From positions 215,978 through 279,977 of the forward strand of contig NW_004450403.1 of NCBI RefSeq assembly GCF_000321225.1: a stretch of 64,000 nucleotides of DNA. Reading direction: 5' to 3'. The first letter of the stretch is position 1; each line of letters opens with the position of its first letter. Position numbers and translations under genes: made by a program. This document shows positions 45,191 through 56,969 of this stretch, in pieces. Below the pieces are notes generated by a model. It did not search any database. It was not told the origin of the DNA and saw nothing but the letters and a program-made list of their open reading frames with translations. This DNA is from Odobenus rosmarus divergens. Its lineage: Eukaryota; Chordata; Mammalia; Carnivora; Odobenidae.

Positions 45191-46080
45191 CTCCTGGGAG
45201 CCTGGCTAGCTTTTGGTCAAGGAGAGAATCTTTGTCATTGGTTGTCCTACAGTTTCAACTCTGAATGTGAACGTCTGCCCACAGAAATAAGTTGATGCAC
45301 TAAAGTAGAGAGCACTTGAGAATTCAAAATCATTCTGGAAGACTGCATTTCTTCCTCTGTTCATACCCCTCAAAACCAGGCACCCACTCACAAGGAACCA
45401 TGTAAGCACTTACCTGGGGTGTTCCAAGGACTCTATTCCTGTTAGCTGTATCCTCAGGCACAGACTGTGCCCTGATAATTGACACTGGGGAGTATGCAAT
45501 ACCATTAGTTCAGTTTCAGAGCCTACATATACGTCCTTCAAATAGTTTGAAGTACGTTTATGGAATTGGAGCCTGCAACTGGGGGCTGTAAAGTCACCTT
45601 CCACCTTCTACCATTGTAGTAGGATGCCTCCATGTTTCTCTGTTAGTTCTTCTGCTTATACTGGTCAGCAAGATGCTACTGTTCCATGCTTAAAAAGGTA
45701 AGACCTGAATCATCCAATTGAGCAGATAATCAAGGAGAAGCAATCAATAAAGCATTTCTGGTAAGCTGCCTAACTTAACATGTGAGTCTTTCTGGTAAGC
45801 CCCAATTTCTCCTTCTGTTCTCCTCTGCCACCAAGATGGTGGACTCACCGTCTGGGACAGAGTCCTCTGCAGTGTTAGCACTGCCCTCTGTGGGCTTCTG
45901 GGGTCATCTGGGGCTTGGTGGTGTCCTGTTCAGTGGTGTCCAACGCTGGGCGGGTCATCAGTCCTGATCAAGGTGCTTCCCAATGGTTCTCTTTGAACTA
46001 TGAGAATGCTCTTTGAGGACATCCTTTGTGATGCACTCTTTTTGTCATTTTGTTATTGTTGTGTTTTGGTTCCTTCATGC

Positions 46081-46082
<2 letters not shown>
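45191..46082. other. Non-genic sequence
   Basis: No gene. Possibly a continuation of the old L1M in part. Confidence 0.4.

Positions 46083-46116
<34 letters not shown>
46083..46116. repeat. (GT)n microsatellite
   Basis: About seventeen uninterrupted GT units. Confidence 0.95.
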
Positions 46117-46120
<4 letters not shown>

Positions 46121-46399
46121 ATTATATAGCAAGCTATAGAGAAAAACTGAGCAAGTCTTAACATCTATGCATTTAGAAACGCTACAAAAACAAGCAAATT
46201 AGTCCACCCCTCCTGCTAATGCAGTCAGCCTATTGCCCCTCTTACTCTGCTTCTGAAATGATCACTGACTACAGTTCTTCTAAATATCAATGGCTCATTT
46301 ATCTTCATTCATTTCAGTTATGACGATGTTCTTAAGAGGGTGGTAGGTTATTTTGTAAAGCAGAATTTTACTCTAAAATATCTTGAGATTTTCCTGTGA

Positions 46400-46620
46400 C
46401 AGCTTCTGTGCTGGCCTCTTCTGTTGCGGCCCCTCTGCAGCCCCTACAGCTCCCCACCCTCCGGGAAGGAGCTCTGAGCCCCTCTGTGTTTGCCAGGGCC
46501 TCCCGAGACAGCTCTGCCAGCCCGCGCCCGGGCGCCAAGGGGTCTGCTTATATTTTTAAATACGTCTGTTGGTTCAATTAATTGGCAGGTCTGACAGTAA
46601 GCATTGCCAATATTCGTTTT
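46400..46620. promoter_or_regulatory. Short GC-rich patch beside a palindromic motif
   Basis: 46400-46547 is about 150 bases of GC-rich sequence with about seven CpG pairs, in strongly AT-rich surroundings. Just downstream, ATTGGCA at 46581-46587 and TGCCAAT at 46605-46611 form an inverted pair like an expanded NFI/CCAAT arrangement. No transcript or reading frame supports a promoter. Confidence 0.25.
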
Positions 46621-47184
46621 TGTTAAATATGTTTTATAATACAATTAAGACTATTATTTTGAAGAGAATCCTCAAGTAGCACAACCTAATTAAAGTGATA
46701 TTAAATATCTGTTTTCAGTCCATTTCTGTCCCTTGTTTATGGTCTGACAATTAACTGAACACCTCTTCACATAATAAAAGTAGAAATCGTTCGGGCATGT
46801 ACCTGCTGGCTCTTGGTTAAGATGCTTAGAGTATTTCTGGAGAAAGGGATTATAATACAAAGAAAGAAAGTTACATTCCTATTGAGGAAAACCTTCCACA
46901 TTTCTGCAGAATGACTCAAAACTGGACTGAAATTAATCGACAAATTAATCAGGTATCTGGGATGTGAAATACCCGAGTTGAGCACTGTGGACAGGAAAAC
47001 ACAGAGCAGTGGGCTGCTCAGTGGGTCCCTGTGTTGGGACAGAGCTAGTTAGCCACTCTCACACTGAACAGAATGAGGATATTAATGGCAAATATAAATC
47101 CTGCAAAATATACTTTTAGTTAAAAGTCGGAATCAAGAGAAACAGAAAAGAGGTCCATGGATGGGGTCTGAGAGGTGCGGCTAT
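46621..47184. other. Non-genic AT-rich sequence
   Basis: Nothing recognised. Confidence 0.45.
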
Positions 47185-47525
47185 GACAGAGAGCCTGATT
47201 GTCAATCTGGTTCAAAGACTTACAACTTGGGGCACCTGGGTGGCTCAGTCGTTAAGCGTCTGCCTTCGGCTCAGGTCATGATCCCAGGGTCCTGGGATCG
47301 AGCCTCACATCAGGCTGCCTGCTCCACAGGAAGCCAGGTTCTCCCTCTCCCACTCCCCCACTTGTGTGTTCCCTCTCTCGCTGTGTCTCTCTCTGTCAAA
47401 TAAATAAATAAAATCTTTTTTAAAAAAAGATTTCCACCTCTTATTAGCTTAAGTTATTTCTAGTCTTTAGTTTCTTTACCTGTAAAGTGGGGGGAAATGA
47501 AAGAATTAAATAGCGTTACACATGT
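47185..47525 (+). mobile_element. MIR interrupted by a SINE
   Basis: The left piece (47185-47228, GATTGTCAATCTGGTTCAAA) and right piece (47430-47525, TTAGTTTCTTTACCTGTAAA) are consecutive parts of one sense MIR, split by the CAN SINE at 47229-47429. Confidence 0.6.
47229..47429 (+). mobile_element. CAN SINE, plus strand, nested in MIR
   Basis: Head GGGGCACCTGGGTGGCTCAG, the middle motif with GCCTTCGGCTCAGGTCATGA and GGGTCCTGGGATCGAGCC, the CT-rich part and tail CAAATAAATAAATAAAATC. Possible imperfect duplication GACTTACAACTT at 47217-47228 and GATTTCCACCTCTT from 47429. The wording is that of arctoid carnivore copies. Confidence 0.95.
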
Positions 47526-47929
47526 GTACATACACGGAGTTTATTTGTGGAACTCAGCAAAGTCCATTTCTCACCTTGGGAAATTATGAACGATATTTTA
47601 GCATGATGATTGATTCCTTTATCCAACAAACACTTACTGAACACCCAGAGCGTCTGGAAGGCGATGGAACAGCTTTGGTACAAATGCCACATGCTGGGTC
47701 GTCTGCGAGGTGAAGGGGCACCGTCTGTATAAAGTGTTACGCCGATCTCGGTGGCTGCCAAAATTCCAGATTTTCTTGTCTGGTAGAATTAAAATAAAAG
47801 CAACAAAAAACTGCAGACTGGTTGCCAAAGCCAGCACCGCGTGTGTCCCAGCACAGACTTTTCAAAGCCAAGGAGGCTCCCTCCACACGGCCCTCAGCCC
47901 CAGAGGAAAAGCGCGGGGCCCCTGAGCCT
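47526..47929. other. Non-genic sequence
   Basis: Overlapping frames on both strands; no gene. ATCCAACAAACACTTACTGA near 47621 is like a worn L2 or MIR end. Confidence 0.4.
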
Positions 47930-48350
47930 TTCCTCCCCACCCGTCTGGTCTTGCTGCCTTCCTCCCACGCTGATCTCCTTGCTTTTTATCAAATGGGATA
48001 GAAAGGTTCATTGTTCCCCTGACTGGATGGCTCTTCCTCAGACCGCCGGGTGGGATCTTTCTTACCTCCATGAGTCTTTACAGAGAAGTAAGCTCCTCAA
48101 GGAAGCTCTCCTGCAGCGTCCTATTTACCACGGCAGGCACTCCTGCCTTGCCCTTTTCCCATCTGCTCTGTCTTCTTTTTAATAGCACCTACCTTTCCAC
48201 ATAACTCTAGAATGTGCTTATTTTCTGATTCTGTTTTATTGCCTGTCATCCTTCAATAGGACGCCAGTTCCAGACAGACAGGAATCCAGGCTGAGAATAA
48301 TGTCTCCACATGGGAGGGGTGGACTTAAACACGCTGTTAATAAATGAATG
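47930..48350 (+). mobile_element. L2 LINE 3' region, plus strand
   Basis: CTCCTCAAGGAAGCTCTCCT, ATGTGCTTATTTTCTGATT, AGGACGCCAGTTCCAGACAG, AGAATAATGTCTCCACATGG and TGTTAATAAATGAATGGAGA in L2 order to the 3' end. Confidence 0.75.
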
Positions 48351-48414
48351 GAGAAGTAATTCTGGATGCCTAACTTGAGATGAAGCAAGTGGTACTCATT
48401 ATATCATGTCGCTT

Positions 48415-48500
48415 GCTCCCATAGTTATGAGACATAGACAAAGATTAGAATCCAGGCACCTCAATTCCCGCATCCGTGCATATGCATTATTACTGTCCTT
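48415..48500 (-). mobile_element. MIR fragment, minus strand
   Basis: AAGATTAGAATCCAGGCACC with flanking text follows antisense MIR. Short. Confidence 0.5.
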
Positions 48501-49071
48501 TGTACATTCCAGGCAAACAGTAGAAATGATATATTATTAACTAATGAGGATGCTAAATTAGGTAAAATAAAGTACTTAGAGAACTTAGTAGAAGGCTTAA
48601 TTATGCTTCATTTTTTTCAACACTGAACTGGCTACATTTATAAAATATATACAACATAAAGCAGAAGAGAATTTGCCCCATTCACCATACAAAGATGTGC
48701 ATGTCAGGCAAGATACTGGGAGCAGCCCCAAGATAGGCTTTCGGAGAGCAATCTCTCTGTTTTCTGAGTGGAAACCAGGTGCCTAAAGTAGAGTCATCCT
48801 TGGTTTGTCTAAGAGAAGTACATAGACCATCATATGGGCAATTAAAATAGGAGCTGACCTGAAAAGTTTCATGTTGTACGTTGTATTTCTGCCTCATGAC
48901 ATCACATCCATGGACCTCAGGCCACAAAGTTTGTGGCTTTATGATTTGAGAGGATATAGTGGTTCTATACACAACTCTCCCATAGAACAGAACCCACGCG
49001 GCAGGAACTGCTGAGCCACAGGACTCAAGAGGCCACGCAGCCAGGGATGCTGGGAATCTGCTCCTCTGGTC
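48501..49071. other. Non-genic unique sequence
   Basis: Nothing recognised. The 96-residue minus-strand frame at 48682-48972 has no motif. Confidence 0.45.
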
Positions 49072-49087
49072 TTTCTGAGTTTATTTT
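49072..49087. repeat. Left target-site duplication of L1
   Basis: TTTCTGAGTTTATTTT, repeated exactly at 49332-49347. Confidence 0.95.
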
Positions 49088-49331
49088 TTTAAAATTCAAT
49101 TAGTCAACATAATAAGTCATTAGTTTCAGATATAGAGCTCAGTGACTCATCAACTGCATAGAACACCCAGCGCTCGTTCCATCACATGCCCTCCTTCATG
49201 CCCATCACCCATTACCCCATCCCCCCAAACCCTCCCCTCCAGCAACCCTGTTTTTTCCCTAGAGTTAAGAGTCTCTCATGGTTTGTTTCCCTCTCTGATT
49301 TCTTTCCATTCTGTTTTCCCTCCCTTCCCCT
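49088..49331 (-). mobile_element. Short 3' L1 fragment, minus strand
   Basis: The minus strand reads L1 3' untranslated region with a G-rich run near 49218-49240, ending in GACTTATTATGTTGACTAAT and an A-rich tail. Its wording differs from the copy at 40.0 kb, so it is another L1 subfamily. A perfect 16-base target-site duplication brackets it. Confidence 0.92.
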
Positions 49332-49609
49332 TTTCTGAGTTTATTTTGGTTCACTTTTGGTGCATTCTAGGACTTGAGCAAAAACAGGTATCCTGCTGCC
49401 ACTAAGAACAGGCATCTGTGGCAACACAGAATCCAAGAACCAAGGAATTCAACTCCAAGGTAAAGAGTTTGCCAAGAAATCCTTTCTCCACATCTTCCAC
49501 TATGTAAGTGCTTGAGATTCGGGATGGAAACAGCCTCTGAGAGGTTGGAAATTCTGAAGGAAGCACGTACCTTGCAATACACTTAAGACCCGAGCAACTG
49601 TTCCATTCT

Positions 49610-49840
49610 GAGGAGAAGGGGCCAGGGACTAACATTAAATGTCAACTATTTGATGACTTCCTTGCCTATTTAACTTCTGCATCTACATTGTCCTGTAGTG
49701 TTTATGATTTCCATTTTTTACAGGTGAGGAAAACGAGGTGTTCTGAAAATTGAAATAATTCCAGAAAGATCACACAACTTGTAACATTTGCAATATGTCA
49801 TCAGGCGTTCCTAGAAAGCCCCCAGAAGGATCCTATCTGA
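49610..49840 (-). mobile_element. MIR fragment, minus strand
   Basis: TTTTACAGGTGAGGAAAACG with AGATCACACAACTTGTAAC downstream, the antisense MIR core. Confidence 0.7.
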
Positions 49841-51389
49841 GCTAAAATTCAATTCTCCCACATTTACTTTGTTAATTTGTAACAATGACTTCATATCTTG
49901 ACGTGACTGGATGGATTTGCCATTTAACAGAACACAGAATTCTAAGCCAGAAGGAACAGTGTTTGTTGGCTTACGTGCAATGGACAGTTCAATTTTCATC
50001 CATATCTAGTTCCAGATTTCAATTTTCTTTTTAAATCCCCATCCTGCTTTTAGGACAGCTGCTTAGTCTCCACTTCAGCTGCCCTCCAGAACGTTGGCTT
50101 GGACCCATTGCAACAGACCACACTTCACACGGCCTCTGTTAGGAAACACCCTATCACCCTATCAGAAAGAAACCCTGCCTAGAATCTGAGTTTTTGGTAG
50201 GAATATCTTTGCTCATGCACTTAATCCCATATTCCATCCGTGACCAGTCTGTCTACTCACAAAGTGCCTGCTTCTAACTATAGTATTATAGCAAATGTTA
50301 CGTGCTTCAGTTTTTATTAAATCATTTGAAGACTGATGACCTATTCTGCTACCAGTCTTCCATAATACAATCTGGAGGTCTAAAACTCTGTATGGTAAAT
50401 AAGCAACTAGTATGAATAATAACAATGAAGCAACTAAAGAGACCAACAAGTCTTACACTTTAAATAATAATAATAGTAATATAAGACACTATGGCTACAA
50501 TCAAAGCATTATGATGCTTTAATATGAAAAAAAATGTGAAGAAATAGCTTAAAACATCCTGGGGTGGGAAGTTCATTTCCATTGTTTCATTTTTTGTATG
50601 TGTTTTGAGATAATTTCATTTTTAATAAGTGAAATTCAATAGAACATGGGATTTATATAAATGATTAGGTCTCAGATGAATCCCTGATGTAGTTGATTAT
50701 ATTATTCACAATTAAATTGCATTTTCCAGATAACATTACAAGTTGAAGCTCTGGAAGAAAAGTTTGAATGGAGACAATTCAGTTGAAAGAGCAGTCAAGG
50801 GAAAAAGCTTTCTGTTTTCCACCTATGACCTCTGCTTGTGAATACATTGTTCAGTTATTTGTCTACTATCATTTGGCAAGGAGATTAGTTACATACAGAA
50901 AATGTCTCTGGCAACAAGAGTTTTAGCATTTAAAACTTTTAAACAATTTTTATGAAGATAATTTCAGAGTTTGTTACATGTATTTCTACCCTTTTAAATG
51001 CTGTTGTGAAGAGGCAGAATCACCATCTTAAACAGAGAGACCAATATGGCCGCCTCCATGGGCCACCCAAGGAAGTCGGACTCCTTACCTTTGTGCCAAG
51101 TGTTCTCCGACTCTTCAGCTCTTAAACTTTTTTCTGCACTGTACCTTTGGTGTCCAATGCTCCTTTTGTCACCTGTCGGCACATTCTCTTTCGTTTGCTT
51201 TGTCCTTATCTAGCCGGCTGAGGTGTGAGAAGCCCCTCTTTATACTTATGGCAATGGTCTGAGGTGAGAGGAATAAAGGTCCCTAGAACTCGACACTCAC
51301 CCCAGGCTGCCCTGAACAAAATGCCCAGACTGCATGAGGTCGGTCTGCAGAGATCTCTTCTTCCCAGAGGAATTCTGGCTATTGTCAGG
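49841..51389. other. Unique sequence, no gene found
   Basis: AT-rich to 51000. No gene or named repeat. The small frame at 51225-51485 overlaps a MIR and is not coding. Confidence 0.5.
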
Positions 51390-51560
51390 GCGGTGAGGTG
51401 TCTTACTTTGACTTCAGATTTTGACACCATCGAAGTCCATGACTTTGAGCAAGTGATGTGGACAGACCGAGACTCACTTTTCTAATCTGCAAGACAGAAA
51501 GTTTAACATATATCACACAGGATTGCTGAGAAAACAAAATGAAATAGCATGTCCCATCCC
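51390..51560 (+). mobile_element. MIR fragment, plus strand
   Basis: CATGACTTTGAGCAAGTGAT, TCACTTTTCTAATCTGCAAG and CACACAGGATTGCTGAGAAA in sense MIR order. Confidence 0.7.
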
Positions 51561-52229
51561 AGAGCAGTCATTCTGTATTATGCTTTCCTCTTCCATTGGC
51601 TTCCTCCTGGGACCTTTGGGAGGGACAGGCTAACCAGATCTCCTTTCTAGGTGACACTTTTGGGTAAGTTAGGGGGCTCTTCAAGGCACAATATTCTAAC
51701 CACCCACAGGATAAACATTATGATGGAAATTTTAAGTCAGAACCATGGTTTCTCTATCCCTCAGTGTCATGAATGCCCTGCCTGACTTCCATAAATCTCC
51801 ACCACCACCGCCCTGATCATGGACTTGGGACAACAGAATAAGAAGAAAAGAGAAGGCTGGCTTCCCTGTGTCACAGCGAGGCAGTGTGAGGGACTTTGAG
51901 AGGGCACCAGGTGGGCATGATGAGAATATGGCATCAGCTCCCTGTGGGGTCTTCGTTGTCCCCACCTGCAGAATGCTCAGTCCCCCAGAGCCCAGGCGGG
52001 CTGTGGAATGTCATTGTTATTATTAATGCCTAGGAGGTAAATTATGGATGGAAATGGGGATTTTTGGAAATGATGATATAATAGTTTGAACTTAAAAGAT
52101 GAAAATTGCTGTTGATAACATCATATGACAACTGTATTATGAGACAAACTTTTCTGACAGGTCATGTTTCTAAATTAGGAAGTGGTGGAAGAAAGTGGCT
52201 GAAATAATTGTCCTTGTGGTTCTATAGTG
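51561..52229. other. Non-genic unique sequence
   Basis: Nothing recognised. Confidence 0.45.
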
Positions 52230-52430
52230 CAGAGTGCAAATCCCAGACCACCTGTAGCAGAGGTGTGATGTTTGGTGACTTGCCTATATGTGAATCAGGC
52301 AAGATCATAATTTCTTCATCTGTAGAGCCAGAGTAATGATACTTAGGCATCATTGTGAGGATTGGAGGATACATTGCACCAAAAGCATAAAGACCCTGCC
52401 TGCCACATAGTGATGGGTCCATATGTGTTT
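52230..52430 (+). mobile_element. MIR SINE, plus strand
   Basis: GAGTGCAAATCCCAGACCAC, TTGGTGACTTGCCTATATGT, ATTTCTTCATCTGTAGAGCC, TCATTGTGAGGATTGGAGGA and CCTGCCTGCCACATAGTGAT are sense MIR from the tRNA-related part to the 3' end. Confidence 0.85.
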
Positions 52431-53186
52431 GGAATTAGTATTCTTTTTATTTGTATTAGACTTAGAAATGCAAGGTATATTCATGTCTATATGAATTTCA
52501 AATATTATTAATCATTGAGAAATTGTGGTTTTTTCTTTTTATATATGACACAATGAAGTGGCCAATTTTGTTGAGTTATTTCTGGAGTTTATTCCTAGTG
52601 CTTTATTAGTTTATTTATACTGTATAATCTCCAATATACAGTGTGTAATTCAGGATCAAAAATAGATGTGAACAACACATTTTGAGATGTTAAAATTAAC
52701 AGAGAAAGCCACTAGCCATTCCACCAATTAGCTCAGGATTTAGTGCTCCTTTGATTCACGAGGCATCGGTGCCTGACACTTGTGCTATAGCACCTTACTC
52801 TGTTCTTTGGTGGAGGTGATTTACAACGCATGGCACAGTTAATGGAATTTCCACCCTGTTATAGGAGTGAGGGAGTAAAATACACCAGAGTCCCAAACTG
52901 AAGAAGAATTCCACACTAACAATTTACAAGGAAAATATCACAACATCTGGGGATTACCGATGTGTATGCAGGGAGGTACATACAGGTTGCCATGGAAAGA
53001 TCAGCACATGGCTTCTGAAAATCTCATTTCACTATATAATTCATTTCCTACATGAAATAGACAAAAATATAGCTCAGTGTGACACACATAACACAAAAAA
53101 TTCCTCTATCATAATATCTAGCTAGCTCTCCATCTGAAGTCATGGATTTTCAAAAACCCCAGTGGATGGATGGCTCCCAGTAAGAG
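52431..53186. other. Non-genic AT-rich sequence
   Basis: Nothing recognised. Confidence 0.45.
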
Positions 53187-53640
53187 AGAACATCTGATTC
53201 CACTTTCACCCATCACTGGAGTTCTAATTACTTTGATTTAATGACTGTGGGATTTTATTTTTTACTGTTTGGACAGATTCCTCACTAATACTTAACAGGC
53301 AAGAAACATTAAAATCCTGTTTGGTTTGACAGGAGCAGAGTTTAATGTCAGCTGGACTGAATTTATTTTCCCAAGTTCTATATTCTCAAAAATATCTTTG
53401 ATGTTTTCTTTAACCAGATTTGTTTAGGAAACAACTCTATGATATTCAGGGGATCCAAATTCATTTCTGATTCAATCATAACATCGATATCTTGTGCACC
53501 ACCCAGTTTAGGGTAAACATTCGCCAATAGGCTTCCATCATAAACAGGCAGTACAATTCACGAATGAGCCACACAACATCAGTCAGTGTCTGTTTCTATT
53601 TGGGTAAAGTTATAGCAAGAAAAACACATGGTCAACCATC
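53187..53640 (+). repeat. Duplicated segment, copy B
   Basis: Matches copy A at 42875-43240 in direct orientation, 10.3 kb away: CATCTGATTCCACTTTCACC, GTGGGATTTTATTTTTTACT and ACAGATTCCTC are shared, then the match weakens and resumes at AACATCAGTCAGTGTCTGTT (53575). About 100 bases are present here that copy A lacks. The flank to the left of 53187 does not match. Confidence 0.75.
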
Positions 53641-53689
53641 AGGATGTATATTTTTACCCAATGCATCTCTTCCAGGAACATTTTTCTGA

Positions 53690-53880
53690 TTCTTCTTGGA
53701 TCCCTGTCTGCTCTCTTTTAGCTCCCTACACTTCCAACATAGCACCTTCCTCAGTAAATTGGAATTATTTTGTGCAAGTTACAGACTGAGAGCTCTTAGA
53801 GACCAGTGTATTCATCACAGAGCCGAGTATCCAGTCCATGGTAGGCAACTGGAGCTATTTCTCGAGTGGAGCTGTATTTT
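53690..53880 (+). mobile_element. Possible L2 3' fragment, plus strand
   Basis: AGACTGAGAGCTCTTAGAGA and ATCCAGTCCATGGTAGGCAA recall the L2 3' end. Weak. Confidence 0.4.
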
Positions 53881-54459
53881 CTTTGCCTGTGTACTTGTTA
53901 TATGCATACCAGGATAAAAAAAAGAAACTTTGCATTATAAAATATTGTAAAGTAAATGTCATTTTATTATCCAGAAACATGTATAGTAACATAGACATAG
54001 GAATGGTTGGAAATGAAAGACAAATGTTTTTTTACTTAATGACTATGAGTGGTTTGTAGCTAGTACATTCATTATTTTGATTTCCAAAGACAGATACTAA
54101 TGAATAAATAGGACCCAGTTTGTTTTAGCCTACACAATTTCAGTTGCAAATAACAGACAGCCGACTCTAGCTTCTGCAAAAGAGCATATATTTGTCCATG
54201 CAGCTGAGCAGAATGCAAAATCTAACAGAGAATATTGTTGTCTACCCAAAAGTTATTGCTCCCCTTCTTTCTTGATCATCGAACAATTTCCAAATACAGT
54301 TGAGGAAACTTTGACGTCATGTTATTTGATGTCTGTTGAAGGGGCACATAACCTCAATCCTGACTGATGACCTATAAAATTAAGTCTATGGGCTTAATTC
54401 TGAAAAGGATTTTCCTTTTGATAACAGAGGGCAAGTGAGGAGAAAGTCTCAGTACTGAT
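53881..54459. other. Non-genic AT-rich sequence
   Basis: Nothing recognised. Confidence 0.45.
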
Positions 54460-55010
54460 TTTATTTTCCATTGATTTCTTATTTTTATTACCATTTTCTT
54501 CTTTTTATTTTATTTTGATTTACCTAGATTTTCTAGATTTTTAAGGTGAAAATTAGATTGACTTTAAGTTTTTATGCGTTTCTAACGTGTACATTTGGGG
54601 CTATAAATTTTCCTCTAAGTACTGTTTTATCAGCGTACTGCAAAGTTTTGATATGCAACATCATCTTTAGAATTTAGACTAACATATTTTTTAATAGTCA
54701 TTGTGATTTCTTCTTTCAGTTTTGAGAATTAAAATTATACTGTTTATTTATTTATTTACTTTTTGCATGGCTAGGGACCCTCTAATTATTTTGTTTTGTT
54801 ATTGATTTCTACCTTTATCATCACAGATTCAGTTTGATAATATTTTGTTGAGGGGTTTTACATCCATATTCACAAAAGTTATTGGTCCACAGTTTACTTT
54901 TCTTGTAATGTCTCTAACCGGTTTCAATATTAGCATAAAGTTGACTTCATATAAATGAAGTGAGAAAGTGTTCTTTAATTCTTAACCACACAGTGTATTC
55001 CATAATTTAA
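54460..55010 (-). mobile_element. Old L1M ORF2 fragment, minus strand
   Basis: Plus-strand antisense landmarks: TTCTAGATTTTTAAGGTGAA, GGGGCTATAAATTTTCCTCT, ATCAGCGTACTGCAAAGTTT and TTGTGATTTCTTCTTTCAG, then a later part with CCATATTCACAAAAGTTATTG, all in the order of antisense L1M ORF2. Strongly decayed. Confidence 0.8.
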
Positions 55011-56394
55011 AGAAATTTCCTGTGAGCAATTTAGGAGATGTCAGGGACAGGTAGATGGTTCGTGATGCCATGTCCAGTAAAGAGACTCCTTTGCATTTCC
55101 ATTTGCTTCTTTGGCCAGAAAATATCTCTATATTTCATGCAACAAGCTTTGTTCTCTAGTAGGGAATCTCATTGTGGTATGAAAAGCATCCCTTATAAGC
55201 TGTGTTCTTCTGTGCTTTCATCTCTTAGTCCCAGAGAGGGTTGGGGGGAGAAAGAGAGATAGAAATAAAATGCTTTTTGAGGCAACGGTATGCAGGCTCC
55301 GTGTGCTCTGTTGTTCTGAGGCAGGATAAAAGGTGAGTCATCAATGCCCCAGTGGAGCTGAACTCGCCCTGTGATGGGGAGCAGCCCTGCTTCAGGGGAA
55401 GGACACCTTCTGCAGGCTGATGACACAGAGCCGGGGTCACACAGACCCTTGCTCTCTTGAAGGACACTGTCGGGAGTCCTTAACTCTGCTCTCCCTGCTT
55501 CAGGATTTCAGTCTTCTTCTCTCTAGCTGTTCCTTCTCCCTGACATTTCTCCCACATGTTCACAAGACGTGTTGTCTGGAGAGTGACAGGAGGTGCCCCA
55601 AATCTCTCAGAGTCCAGACAAGCTATGCTGGGAGCGCCTTTTGCCCGCCTTCAGTTGTTCATCCAACAGTGCTTGCCAACCAGATGATCGAGCAAATGTT
55701 CAGATTTGTGGTGATTGCTTGTGAAATTTTATTTGGAAGAATTAATTGTAGGCTAAAATATTTGAGAGGATCATTATATTTGCCTTCTATTTTTCCATTC
55801 TTATCATGATTATTATTTTATTGTTACTTCTTTGTTTCAGTTTGGTTTGGGTTGTGTCATAAAAATCAGTCTTCTATGCATAAGTTCAGAGGAACCCTGT
55901 TTTAAACATATATATTTCATCAGTAAGAAGGCCCCGGTTTCCTGTCAGAAGAAGTCACTAATAGTCCAGTGGGAATGCGGCCATCCCTGACAGCTGGTCA
56001 GCCTGGGAGAATCTTGTGGATAAGGAAGTATCTTAATATAGAGACTTATTTATGCCATAAATAATTGTATTGGCCACTCAATGGATTTAGGATGGAATCA
56101 TGAGATACAGAGGTTTTTAGCAAACATTGAGTAATAAGGATGACTGTTTTCCCAAAATAGCTTTTATTATCTTTTTTCCCCCTCTTCCCCACCTGTCCAC
56201 CTCATTTCTGTTTCTTTCTTTTTACCAATTTACTCAAACATGAATTAGACCATGGACTATTGTTGTTTCATTTCCTGATCTTGACTGACCACGGTGCATA
56301 GTAATTCTTCCCATTATTCTCATCTCCATGACAAACTCATTACCCAATGCAGTGTTCTGCTATGAGCTATTTGCTCTTGTTTGTTGAAGAAAAA
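55011..56394. other. Unique sequence, no gene found
   Basis: The 129-residue plus-strand frame at 55420-55809 and minus-strand frames at 55193-55467 have no domain. Confidence 0.5.
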
Positions 56395-56775
56395 CACATA
56401 CCTGTGCATGCGACATTATTTGGACATAGGTTCTTCGCAGATGTAATTAGTGAAGATGAGGTCATTAGGGTGAGTGAGTCCTAATCCCATACAACTGGCT
56501 ACCTTGTATAAAGGGGAAATTGCGCACACACACACACATACACACACACAGGGAGAATGCCATATGAACACAGGCAAAGCCTGGGATGAGTCCATAAGAC
56601 AAGGAACAACAAAGTGGTCAGCAAACATTGGGAGTTAGGAGAGCTTCAAAAGGACCATGGCCCTATCAATACCTTGATCTCAGACTTCCTGGCCTCCAGA
56701 ACTGTGAGACAACACAGTTCTGTTGTTTAAGCCACTTTGTGGTACTTTGTTACAACAGCCCTAAAAACAAATACA
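56395..56775 (+). mobile_element. MaLR LTR (MST/MLT1 type), plus strand
   Basis: TTCGCAGATGTAATTAGTGA, AGATGAGGTCATTAGGGTGA, a CA run at 56523-56550, GAGAATGCCATATGAACACA, ACTTCCTGGCCTCCAGAACT and AAGCCACTTTGTGGTACTTT in order. Solo LTR, opposite in strand to the similar one at 18.3 kb. Confidence 0.9.
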
Positions 56776-56969
56776 CTATCCCAGCCTGGGATTTCATGAC
56801 TTCATGATAAGGTTTCAGGTTCAAGGTAGAAAATATTTTTTCAAAATATGTTCAGAAAAGGAATATGAATCATTAATTGACCTAACTCTGTATAGATTTA
56901 AAACCTGTTTTATATAAGGGATTTAATCATTTTATTTGTTTTTGAATCCCAAATGCCCAGTATTTGTCT

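Noticed and set aside
46400..46547. CpG island promoter
   Set aside because: Too short and with too few CpG pairs; no exon or transcript signal follows.
42875..53640. Provirus with two LTRs 10.3 kb apart
   Set aside because: The interval holds L1, L2, MIR and SINE fossils and no retroviral genes, and the paired segments lack clear LTR ends.
55420..55809. 129-residue plus-strand frame
   Set aside because: No domain, no neighbouring splice-consistent frame, and overlapping antisense frames of similar size nearby; treated as chance.
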